Source of the DNA: Bacillus sp. (in: firmicutes)
Lineage (GTDB): Bacteria > Bacillota > Bacilli > Bacillales > Cytobacillaceae
Direction of reading: 5' to 3'
Length of the DNA stretch: 64,000 bases
Assembly (NCBI GenBank): GCA_031177865.1
Contig: JAPSKD010000003.1
Span: 1 to 64,000, forward strand
Part shown: positions 1-8,271 of the stretch, one piece after another
Position numbering within the stretch: position 1 is the first letter of the stretch
How the letters are laid out: the number at the start of each line of letters is the position of its first letter
Program-made: the position numbers and the translations under genes
The notes under the pieces: model-generated
Told to the model about the DNA's origin: nothing
Databases searched by the model: none
The model's input: only the letters and a program-made list of their open reading frames with translations

Positions 1-397
1 CCTCAAAGGTGGCTTCCAAAATATCTCTAGGTACATATAAACTCTTAATAAGCTTTTGATTTTTCTTTTGCTCATCTGCCATCACTTTTCTTGGACAGCG
101 TTTATAAACCACATCAATAGAGTTTCGTACCAATACTAAATCAGGGTGATACCCTTTCATGAAATTTATACAGCCATCAAGACTCTCGCAGCGATTACAT
201 TCTTTACTTTGCTGAGTGTATTCATAAAGCTTGCTCATGCTTTTTTCAATGGTATTCTGATTGAGCTCATTTTCATGTTCTGTTAGAAATGCATGAATAT
301 CAGGATGACTTAATACTTGCTTTCGCTGCTCTTCATAGCGCTTTTGAAAATTTTCATTCGAGGCTAATCGCTTAATTGTTCGATTTATCCTTTCCAA
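1..397 (-). CDS. dnaI: Primosomal protein DnaI, N-terminal part (runs off the window edge; TTG start)
   Basis: Reverse-strand reading from TTG at 397 gives MERINRTIKRLASNENFQKRYEEQRKQVLSHPDIHAFL..., DnaI-like; directly downstream of dnaB. Confidence 0.8.
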   Translation of the reverse strand, partial: MERINRTIKRLASNENFQKRYEEQRKQVLSHPDIHAFLTEHENELNQNTIEKSMSKLYEYTQQSKECNRCESLDGCINFMKGYHPDLVLVRNSIDVVYKRCPRKVMADEQKKNQKLIKSLYVPRDILEATFE

Positions 398-410
398 TTC
401 CCTTCACCAC

Positions 411-1808
411 CTATTTACGAAATGCTTTTAGCTTTTCTTCAATCGCACGCTTTTTGGCTTCAAGCTCTGTGTTTTGCTCTTTTGTATCTGCCTTAACACT
501 TGCTTTTTGGCTATCATCAAACCAATCAGGTAATACTTCTGTCCGAATCGGTTTTTGTTTTGTAGATTTTCCAGTCTTTTTGCTCTCTTGAAAGCCTCGC
601 TCTTCTTTCCTAGCTGCTTCCATTGCTTCTTTAACAGTCTTTATTTTAAGCCGAGCCCAATGGCTTGCAATCGATTCAACAAATCCCTTTGTAAATTTCA
701 TATCTGTTTTTCTAAGAACAACCTCGATTAACACATTTACAACACCAGGAGGAAGTTTATATTTAATCATGACTTCCTCTAATATTTTTAAATTGGCAGC
801 AGAAGGCTCCACTCCACCTGAGAGTTCTTTAAAAATAACAATGGGAGGTGTGGTTTCATAATAACGAATTAATTTTTCTTCCTGTGTTTTCGGTTCCGTT
901 AATTGGACTTGGTGGACAGCAGGCTGCGTTCGATTAATAAGACTCGGAAGTTGGTCATAATTTTCAAATTGATACCAATCGCGTGCACCTTTTCTGAGGT
1001 CCTCGATATCAACTTCATCCTTTTCATTAATAGCCCCTAATATAAAGTTTTTCATCTCGATTGGGCTGATTCCATAAAGAAATGCAAGGTTACTGATAAC
1101 CTCTTTTACCTTTTTGGTCAGTGCCTTTTGTGGGACCAGTGATTCATTAAGGCCCGCCATTAACAAATCAAAATCAAAGGTACTGGTATCAATTTGAATT
1201 GGTTTTTGGTCCTGACGGCCAATAAATTCTTGATTGGATTCTGCCTCCAATTCTTCTGCATGCTCTTGCATATACTGAAGACTGCCTGGAGTTGCCGACG
1301 CAAACACATCCTGAAAAGCTCTGGTTACTTCTAAATAATCTTCATCCAATGGCTTTTTTGGGGTGCTAAAAAAACGTTTTAATCGCGCAAAGTGATTTTT
1401 GCCAATTTTACGATATAGATAAATATTTAACATTCCATCTAGAAAAAATTGCTCTGGATTCAATGGCGGATAAAGTTCATAAATAAATGAACGTCCACTT
1501 TCATCACTTTTTACGTATGTTTTTAACAGGCCAATGCCCTCTAATCTTAACCTAGCTTCGTAGATATCCTTTAAGTTGACACTTAACAAATTCATTAACA
1601 AATGGTGAGTCGAAGATTCAGACCATAATTTATTTTCTTCAAGCTCTGCCCAAAGAGTCATATATAAACTTAAACAAGCGGAGCCGATTAAGGGCTGATA
1701 CAAAAAAGTCAGCACTTTGCGGTCGTATTCATGCAGCAATCCATTTGACGTAACAAGATAACGGTCAATCGGAATCAATTCCTGCCAATGCTGCGCCATA
1801 TCATTCAC
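411..1808 (-). CDS. dnaB: Replication initiation and membrane attachment protein DnaB
   Basis: 465-aa ORF with DnaB/DnaD-type C-terminus; adjacent to dnaI and nrdR. Confidence 0.92.
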   Translation of the reverse strand: MNDMAQHWQELIPIDRYLVTSNGLLHEYDRKVLTFLYQPLIGSACLSLYMTLWAELEENKLWSESSTHHLLMNLLSVNLKDIYEARLRLEGIGLLKTYVKSDESGRSFIYELYPPLNPEQFFLDGMLNIYLYRKIGKNHFARLKRFFSTPKKPLDEDYLEVTRAFQDVFASATPGSLQYMQEHAEELEAESNQEFIGRQDQKPIQIDTSTFDFDLLMAGLNESLVPQKALTKKVKEVISNLAFLYGISPIEMKNFILGAINEKDEVDIEDLRKGARDWYQFENYDQLPSLINRTQPAVHQVQLTEPKTQEEKLIRYYETTPPIVIFKELSGGVEPSAANLKILEEVMIKYKLPPGVVNVLIEVVLRKTDMKFTKGFVESIASHWARLKIKTVKEAMEAARKEERGFQESKKTGKSTKQKPIRTEVLPDWFDDSQKASVKADTKEQNTELEAKKRAIEEKLKAFRK

Positions 1809-1851
1809 CCTTTAAAAAAGTAATAAAGAGCCAAAGACTTTCTTTAGCTCC

Positions 1852-2328
1852 CTAGGATTTCTCCTTGTTTATCAGTTCTTTTAATTCTTGAATAAAAACA
1901 TTTATATCCTTAAATTGACGGTAAACAGAAGCAAAGCGCACATAAGCTACTTCATCAACATGTGCAAGCCTGTCCATCACCATTTCACCAATCAATTCAC
2001 TTTTTATTTCTGATATTCCTTGATTGCGTAATTCCTTTTCTACACCTTGGGTTATATCCTCTAATTCTTTTAAGGCGACAGGGCGCTTTTCACAAGCTTT
2101 AATCAAGCCTCGCAGGATTTTATCCCGGCTGAATTCTTCCCTCGTACCTTCCTTTTTTACGACAATAAGTGGAATTTCTTCAATTTTCTCGAAAGTCGTA
2201 AAACGATATCCACATTCTTCACACTCACGTCTTCTTCGAGTTGCACGACCCTCATCAACCGGCCGGGAATCAAGCACACGTGTACCATAATTTTGACATG
2301 AAGGGCACTTCATTTGATCAACTCCCAA
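1852..2328 (-). CDS. nrdR: Transcriptional repressor NrdR
   Basis: [67 protein letters not shown]: zinc ribbon plus ATP-cone. Confidence 0.97.
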   Translation of the reverse strand: MGVDQMKCPSCQNYGTRVLDSRPVDEGRATRRRRECEECGYRFTTFEKIEEIPLIVVKKEGTREEFSRDKILRGLIKACEKRPVALKELEDITQGVEKELRNQGISEIKSELIGEMVMDRLAHVDEVAYVRFASVYRQFKDINVFIQELKELINKEKS

Positions 2329-2397
2329 ATCAATCCATTCATAAGTATATTATCTATTCTTTATCTTATTTGAAAGAAAACGGTAACACAAGAAGTA

Positions 2398-2808
2398 TTA
2401 TGAGCTTTTTCCGACTCTAACAAGAGTATGTAATTTGTCGATTTTCTCGTAATAGGAAATTAGCCTTTTCCTTAAAATTGGATACAATCCGATAGGTGAA
2501 AATTTTTCAGAAGAGATACTAAAGTCTACTGCCGTTTCCATTCCTCTCACAGAAACTACCGTCACGATTAGAAAACAAGGTATCGGTTTGTTGATTTCCA
2601 CAGCAATCTCCCCATGGTCTTTGGAAACCGTAACGATTCTGCAGTCTGCATCTTGGCGAAATAATTCTTCAACGGATTGAAAAAGCTGGTTGAAAGTTGC
2701 TTTATAATAACGGGTAGCTAAGGAACTGTCTTTTTGATGATCTGAGGTTTCAATTTGCTTTCTAAAACGAATAAATAAATTACCAAATATAGCCATAGGA
2801 GCCTCCAA
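2398..2808 (-). CDS. Conserved hypothetical cytosolic protein
   Basis: 136-aa ORF in a conserved gene neighbourhood; no motif recognised. Confidence 0.65.
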   Translation of the reverse strand: MEAPMAIFGNLFIRFRKQIETSDHQKDSSLATRYYKATFNQLFQSVEELFRQDADCRIVTVSKDHGEIAVEINKPIPCFLIVTVVSVRGMETAVDFSISSEKFSPIGLYPILRKRLISYYEKIDKLHTLVRVGKSS

Positions 2809-2839
2809 ATATAGTCTTTTATCTAATTTTACAATACTT

Positions 2840-2885
2840 TACGAAAAAAATAAAAAGAGGTGTACTATAAATACACCTCTCGTCG
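2840..2885 (-). terminator. Rho-independent terminator of speD
   Basis: GAGGTGTA-ctataaa-TACACCTC stem followed by a T-rich run on the minus strand. Confidence 0.75.
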
Positions 2886-2902
2886 CATTTTTATTAAAAA
2901 AA

Positions 2903-3283
2903 TTATAGAGCTTTTGCCTGTTTTACTTGAACAGGACCCATACCGCGTGGAATTTCAATATTCTCGCGTGTTTGCGCATTTAAGCTTTCTGCAATATAAT
3001 CTGCTGCTACATTTGGATTTAAATCACCACAAGTATATACATCAATGCTAGCATATCCATGTTCAGGGAAGCTGTGAATCGTTAAGTGAGACTCAGAAAT
3101 AATGACCACACCGCTTACGCCTTGTGGTGCAAACTTATGAAATGCTACTTCGCGGATTTCCGCACCTGATTTAAGAGCTGCTTCGACAAAAGTTTGTTCA
3201 ATAAAATTCATATCATTCAATTTTTCAAAATCGCATCCCCATAATTCAGAGATCACGTGACGTCCCATTGTTTCCATATTCAT
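2903..3283 (-). CDS. speD: S-adenosylmethionine decarboxylase proenzyme
   Basis: ...[24 protein letters not shown]... pyruvoyl self-cleavage region; start trimmed to MNMETMGRH at 3283. Confidence 0.94.
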   Translation of the reverse strand: MNMETMGRHVISELWGCDFEKLNDMNFIEQTFVEAALKSGAEIREVAFHKFAPQGVSGVVIISESHLTIHSFPEHGYASIDVYTCGDLNPNVAADYIAESLNAQTRENIEIPRGMGPVQVKQAKAL

Positions 3284-3432
3284 TTTTCCCCCTCTAAACA
3301 TTTTTGCTTCATTCTTGAAACCTGAATTATTGACGGTATTCAAGTAATTACCACGGGGGAAAGTTAGTCCAGAGAGGTCCTAACCCTTTAAGTAATTAAT
3401 TGCTACCTAATTTCAAGAAGTTCACGATGACT

Positions 3433-3461
3433 AGTATACTAAGTTTATATTTTTTTTGCAA
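3433..3461 (-). promoter_or_regulatory. Predicted sigA-type promoter for speD
   Basis: Minus strand TTGCAA (3461-3456), 17-nt spacer, TATACT (3438-3433). Confidence 0.6.
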
Positions 3462-3564
3462 CCTATCAATCTAAATTTTTTAAGTTTCCGTGTTTAAAGG
3501 GCTTATCTCCTCAAGAAAAATACAAATTTCAAACTATATTATGCACAAATGGTTTAGAAAGCTA

Positions 3565-3600
3565 CAAAAAAAATACTGTCAATGCGACAGTATTTTTTAG
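3565..3600 (-). terminator. Rho-independent terminator of gapB
   Basis: AATACTGTC-aatgc-GACAGTATT stem with A/T runs on both sides. Confidence 0.75.
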
Positions 3601-3604
3601 AGAA

Positions 3605-4636
3605 TTATCCAACTTTCACTTGATTTGAATTAGCCATTAGATGTGCGACATATAATGTAAGATCGACAACGCGGGAAGAATAGCCCCACTCATTATCATA
3701 CCAAGCAAGCACTTTCACTTTTCTGTTCCCCATAACCATGGTTGACAATCCATCAATGATGGCGGAGTACGGATTTGTATTGAAATCAACGGATACAAGC
3801 GGTTCCATCGTAAAGTCGATGATACCCTTTAATGGACCATTTTTTGCTTCCAAAAAGGCCTGGTTGATATCATCAACCGTGACATCTTGTTTCAAATCGA
3901 CTACTAAATCCACTAATGAAACATTTGGTGTAGGTACACGAAGTGACATTCCATGCAGTTTACCCTTTAGCTGAGGTAATACCAGCGATAACGCTTTAGC
4001 AGCCCCAGTTGTGGTTGGGATGATAGATTGTCCACATGCTCTAGCTCTTCGCAAATCTTTATGTGGGTTGTCAATGTTTCGTTGATCATTTGTGTACGAG
4101 TGAATCGTTGTCATTAAACCATTTTCAATTCCAAACTTTTCATCCAACACCTTCGCCACAGGTGCTAAACAGTTCGTAGTACAAGACGCATTAGAAATAA
4201 CATCATGTTGAGTGATGTCTAGTTCGTCTTCATTTACGCCCATAACAATGGTAATATCCTCGTTTTTCCCCGGTGCAGTAATAATGACCTTTTTTGCTCC
4301 TGCGTCTAAGTGCAGACCTGCCTTTTCTCGTGAGTTAAATTTACCAGTCGCCTCAATCACCACGTCAATATTTAACTCTTTCCATGGAAGCTGCTCAGGA
4401 TTCCGATTATTTAATAATTTCACTCGTTTACCGTTTACAATTAGCTCTTCATCCAGCGCTATGATGTCCCCTTGAAATGGTCCATGAACCGTATCATATT
4501 TTATTAAATGAGCTAATGTTTCCGCAGGATAACTCGCATTTATAGCAATAATATCTAGCGTATTTTCAAGGATCGCTTTTCTAAAAACCATCCTTCCAAT
4601 TCTCCCAAAACCGTTTATTGCAATTCTCGTCTTCAT
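3605..4636 (-). CDS. gapB: Glyceraldehyde-3-phosphate dehydrogenase, GapB type
   Basis: MKTRIAINGFGRIGRMVFRKAI..., SNASCTTNCLAPVAKVL active site; synteny with speD/nrdR. Confidence 0.93.
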   Translation of the reverse strand: MKTRIAINGFGRIGRMVFRKAILENTLDIIAINASYPAETLAHLIKYDTVHGPFQGDIIALDEELIVNGKRVKLLNNRNPEQLPWKELNIDVVIEATGKFNSREKAGLHLDAGAKKVIITAPGKNEDITIVMGVNEDELDITQHDVISNASCTTNCLAPVAKVLDEKFGIENGLMTTIHSYTNDQRNIDNPHKDLRRARACGQSIIPTTTGAAKALSLVLPQLKGKLHGMSLRVPTPNVSLVDLVVDLKQDVTVDDINQAFLEAKNGPLKGIIDFTMEPLVSVDFNTNPYSAIIDGLSTMVMGNRKVKVLAWYDNEWGYSSRVVDLTLYVAHLMANSNQVKVG

Positions 4637-4654
4637 TTCACGGCCCCTTCCGTA

Positions 4655-4701
4655 ATATGTTATACTTATTAACTTGTTTCGATGTAATTAGTATAACATA
4701 T
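4655..4701 (-). promoter_or_regulatory. Two inverted CcpN-type operators upstream of gapB
   Basis: Perfect 12-bp inverted repeat ATATGTTATACT (4655-4666) / AGTATAACATAT (4690-4701); each contains TATGTTATACT, matching the CcpN consensus TRTGHYATAYW (recalled). Confidence 0.7.
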
Positions 4702-4886
4702 TTAGTTTAATATGTAATATATAAAGTGCGGAATTTTATAAATGTTTTTTAATTCTGATAACTCATTTAATTAATACGTCACATTAAAGTTTATTTGGGA
4801 TTTTATTTCATAGTAGATTTAACAAAACATTCATTTTATGACGTAAGAACATTAGTTAGAATAAGAGATAAGAAAAGAAGTGGGCT

Positions 4887-5785
4887 ATGGTTAAAAAGGA
4901 ACGGTCTATACCTGCAGAATTGGTTAACTTGAGAATTTTGGATTAGAACAGATTTATCGGAAAAAGCAAAGAAGCAACTCTTTAACAAGGAGAAGGGTTA
5001 TGTAGGGGAATTGAAATTTGACAGTTTAATACGTGACCTAGATACTTTGGTTATTAATGATTTGTTGCTCGAAGTAGGTGATACAGTTTTCCAAATTGAT
5101 ACTTTGATTATCTTCTATGGACGTATCTACCTTATTGATGTCAAAAATTTCGAAGGAGAATATTGTTATGAAGATGGTCTGTTTAAAACAATAACTGGAA
5201 GTGAAAAGAAAGATCCTATGCTTCAGTTAAATTGGTGTCACTTGGCACTCCGACAATTACTCCAAAAATATGGATATAATTTACCCATTGAAGCTTGCCT
5301 AGTATTCATAAACCCCGATTTTACTTTATTTCAGCCATCTTTAAAGCCGCAGATTATCTTACCTACTCAAGTTAATTCTTTTATTAAAAAACTGCATAAA
5401 TTGCCTGCTAAGCTAAGTGATAAGCACCATAAACTTGCAGACCTGTTAGTTTCTTTACATAAAACCGAAAATCCTTATGTTCGATTACCAAAATATCATT
5501 ATGACACAATGGAAAAAGGGATAACCTGTGGGGCCTGCCACTCGTTTGGATATTTCTGTCTCTACAACGAAAATAACTTGTAAGAATTGTGGTTGTGAGG
5601 AGCGGATGGAAGAAGCGGTGTTACGGAATGTGGAGGAATTGAAGATACTGTTTCCAGATATAAAGATAACAACTAATCTGGTTTTTGAATGATGTAAGGT
5701 TATTGATTCTACTAAAATGATTTGGAGGATTCTCAAGAAAAACTTTAAAGCAATGGGGAATACTAAAAAATGCTATTATGAGTAG
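4887..5785 (+). pseudogene. Degraded NERD (nuclease-related domain) protein gene
   Basis: MVKKERSIPAELVNLRILD | frameshift | RTDLSEKAKKQLFNKEKGYVGELKFDSLIRDL... | frameshift near 5550-5585 | CKNCGCEERMEEAVLRNVEELKILFPDIKITTNLVFE | TGA 5690-5692 | CKVIDSTKMIWRILKKNFKAMGNTKKCYYE, stop 5783-5785. Confidence 0.8.
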
Positions 5786-5818
5786 TTTTTATTAGACTTG
5801 GTCTGTAACAATCTCTTT

Positions 5819-6020
5819 ATTGTTACCGAATTTTGCATTTCGCATCTTTTTCGGGCATTATCCTGACCTGATTGTTACCATAATCTCGCTCCCTCTGCTT
5901 TTTGGGTAACAATCCTGACTTGATGGTTACCCTGTTCTCTCTCCCTCTGCTTTTTGGGTAATAATCCTAGCCTAATGTTACCGTAATCTCTCTTCCCCTG
6001 CTTTTTGGGTAAAAATCCCG
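5819..6020. repeat. Tandem hairpin array, 52-bp period, about 4 units (ATTGTTACC...GGGTAACAAT)
   Basis: GTTACC at 5822, 5874, 5926, 5977; each followed by CTCCCTCTGCTTTTTGGGTAA-like segment. Confidence 0.8.
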
Positions 6021-6068
6021 TTATATCATTTAAATAAAAAAAGAAGGGTTCCCCCTTCTCAATCTAGT

Positions 6069-6677
6069 CTATTCTAAAGTTGTTATTCCCCAACTTTTCA
6101 GAACCTCAATTACCTGTTTTTTTGATTCGGCGATGGGGCCGTTATTATCTATGATAGCGTCGGCTAATGCGACTTTTTCTGAAAGGGGCATTTGTGATTT
6201 TATTCTTGCCTCTGCGTCTTCCATGGATAAATCATTTCTTTCCATCAGTCTTTTTAGCTGGATATCTCGATCAACATAAACGAGGATGGTTTTTTCGACC
6301 ATATGCGTTAGTTTACTTTCAAACAGCAATGGAATGTCGAGGACAATGACTTGTTCTCCGCGAACCCTGGCTGCTTCGACTTGATTGTTCATCCTTTTTC
6401 TCACCTCAGGATGAACAATGCTATTTAAGAGCTGTCGTTTTTCAGCGTTATGAAAAATGATGGAACCGAGTTTCACCCTATCGATTTCCTCAGTATCTAA
6501 TAAAATATCATCACCAAATTCAGCAACGATTCTTTGATAGGCGGGTTCTCCTTTTTCAACAGCTAGGCGGGCTTCTACGTCTGCATCAATAACAGTGATG
6601 TTCATTTCTTTTAACATATTGGAAACTGTACTTTTTCCACTGGCTATTCCGCCTGTTAGTCCGATTACTAGTGACAT
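6069..6677 (-). CDS. coaE: Dephospho-CoA kinase
   Basis: MSLVIGLTGGIASGKSTVSNMLKE P-loop; CoaE-like throughout. Confidence 0.96.
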   Translation of the reverse strand: MSLVIGLTGGIASGKSTVSNMLKEMNITVIDADVEARLAVEKGEPAYQRIVAEFGDDILLDTEEIDRVKLGSIIFHNAEKRQLLNSIVHPEVRKRMNNQVEAARVRGEQVIVLDIPLLFESKLTHMVEKTILVYVDRDIQLKRLMERNDLSMEDAEARIKSQMPLSEKVALADAIIDNNGPIAESKKQVIEVLKSWGITTLE

Positions 6678-6702
6678 ACTCTGTTCCTTTCCACATGAAC
6701 GT

Positions 6703-7371
6703 TCATAATTTCAAGATTCCAATGATTATTAATAAAATCCCCGGTAAAAAGGTAAACTTTTGGACCAAGTTAAATTTATGAAAAAAAGCACCGCTTTTTA
6801 TTCCTAAAACAAGAAATAATGAACTCATAACAGCAACGCTGGCGGCTAGGTAAAAAGGAGAGAATCCAATCATTGCCGCTCCAATTCCAGCACCAAACGC
6901 GTCGATGGATAAGGCAAAGCCCAGCATGAATGCCTCGATTCCAGTGATCGTACCCGAACGATCAAAGTCAGCTGTCATTGGTTTCCTTAGAATATTTATG
7001 GCAATCCCTAAGGAGCGGATTTCAAAATTAATGATCAGCTTTTCATGTTCGAGCAGTTCTGAGTCCTTTTCTTTCTCCGGCCTGAAAAATTGATATAAAA
7101 CCCAGGCGCCAAGAGCGATTAAAATAATCCCCCCAAGGCTTGCCGTGATATCCGGAGATAAGATTTTTTCTAGGCCATGGCCGATTGACACAGCAATCAT
7201 TAAAGAAATCGCTGAACAGGTTGCAATGATGAGAACTGATTTAAGCGGCAGTACCATTTTTCTAAGTCCATACGTAAACCCTACGCTAAAGCTATCAAGA
7301 CTGAGAGCAAAAGCCAGCAGGAGAAGTGAGAACATTTGAAACATGATGTCTAGGCTCCTTCCGTCAATCAC
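6703..7371 (-). CDS. ytaF: Sporulation membrane protein YtaF (MntP-like)
   Basis: Multi-TM, LLLAFALSLDSFSVGFTYGLRKM and FALSIDAFGAGIGAAM repeats; synteny coaE-ytaF-mutM. Confidence 0.88.
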   Translation of the reverse strand: MIDGRSLDIMFQMFSLLLLAFALSLDSFSVGFTYGLRKMVLPLKSVLIIATCSAISLMIAVSIGHGLEKILSPDITASLGGIILIALGAWVLYQFFRPEKEKDSELLEHEKLIINFEIRSLGIAINILRKPMTADFDRSGTITGIEAFMLGFALSIDAFGAGIGAAMIGFSPFYLAASVAVMSSLFLVLGIKSGAFFHKFNLVQKFTFLPGILLIIIGILKL

Positions 7372-7432
7372 TACGATAGTATATGGAAGGAGCCTATCCT
7401 TTGTTATTAAATTGTCATCTCACTTCTAACGC

Positions 7433-8260
7433 TTAAAGTTTTTGGCATCTAGGACAAAAATGTGTACCTCGTCCCCCTACAGTGGTTTTTTCTAACGGGG
7501 TTCCACACCTTTTGCATTCTTCCCCTTTTCGGCCGTAGGCATATAATTCAAGCTGAAACATTCCAATTTCACCTTGAGAGTTTACGTAAGAGCGAATGGT
7601 ACTTCCACCTTTTTTAACCGCTTCATCCAATGTCTTAACAATTTCTTGATGCAGCAAGGTTAATTCTTTGTCACTCAGAGAGTTTGCAATCCGTTCAGGA
7701 TGAATTCCAGAACGGAACAGGGCCTCATCCACATAAATGTTTCCAAGTCCAACAAAGACTTTTTGGTCTAGTAGTGCAGGCTTTAACTTTCTGTTTGTCT
7801 TTTTCAGCTTGTCCGATAGATATTCCTTCGTGAATTCTTCTGAAAAAGGCTCTGGTCCAAGGTCAATAAGTGGAGGTTTTTGAAATTCCTCCCCCTTTAT
7901 ATATAAGTGCATGGTTCCAAATTTACGAACATCTCGATACCTCAATTCACTTCCATCGGTGAAATGAAAGATAACATGAGTATGTTTATCATACGGTTCT
8001 TCTTTTGGATAAAGCCCATATTTCCCTTCCATCCTTAAATGGGAAACGAGGGCGAACGTAGTCGTATAGATGATTAAAAACTTACCTCTTCTACCGACAT
8101 CCTCAATTGTTTCCCCTCTAAGGGCGTCAATAAATTGTTCAACCTCAACTGGATTTTTAATGATTTTCGGCCAGTGGACGGTTATATTTTCAATCTGCTT
8201 ATGTGAAACAAGCTTTTTTAAGGTTTTTCGTACGGTTTCTACTTCAGGTAATTCAGGCAT
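7433..8260 (-). CDS. mutM: Formamidopyrimidine-DNA glycosylase
   Basis: MPELPEVETVRKTL N-terminus and C-terminal zinc finger CKRCGTPLEKTTVGGRGTHFCPRCQ. Confidence 0.97.
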   Translation of the reverse strand: MPELPEVETVRKTLKKLVSHKQIENITVHWPKIIKNPVEVEQFIDALRGETIEDVGRRGKFLIIYTTTFALVSHLRMEGKYGLYPKEEPYDKHTHVIFHFTDGSELRYRDVRKFGTMHLYIKGEEFQKPPLIDLGPEPFSEEFTKEYLSDKLKKTNRKLKPALLDQKVFVGLGNIYVDEALFRSGIHPERIANSLSDKELTLLHQEIVKTLDEAVKKGGSTIRSYVNSQGEIGMFQLELYAYGRKGEECKRCGTPLEKTTVGGRGTHFCPRCQKL

Positions 8261-8271
8261 TCGTCTCCCCC

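Noticed and set aside
5690-5692. In-frame TGA next to a Cys codon in the NERD gene, possible selenocysteine or recoding site
   Set aside because: Trp is expected there, two frameshifts also break the gene, and no SECIS-like context was seen; ordinary pseudogenisation is simpler
5819-6020. CRISPR-like array
   Set aside because: Units are contiguous imperfect hairpins with similar loops and no unique spacers; no cas genes in the window. The same applies to 59932-60078
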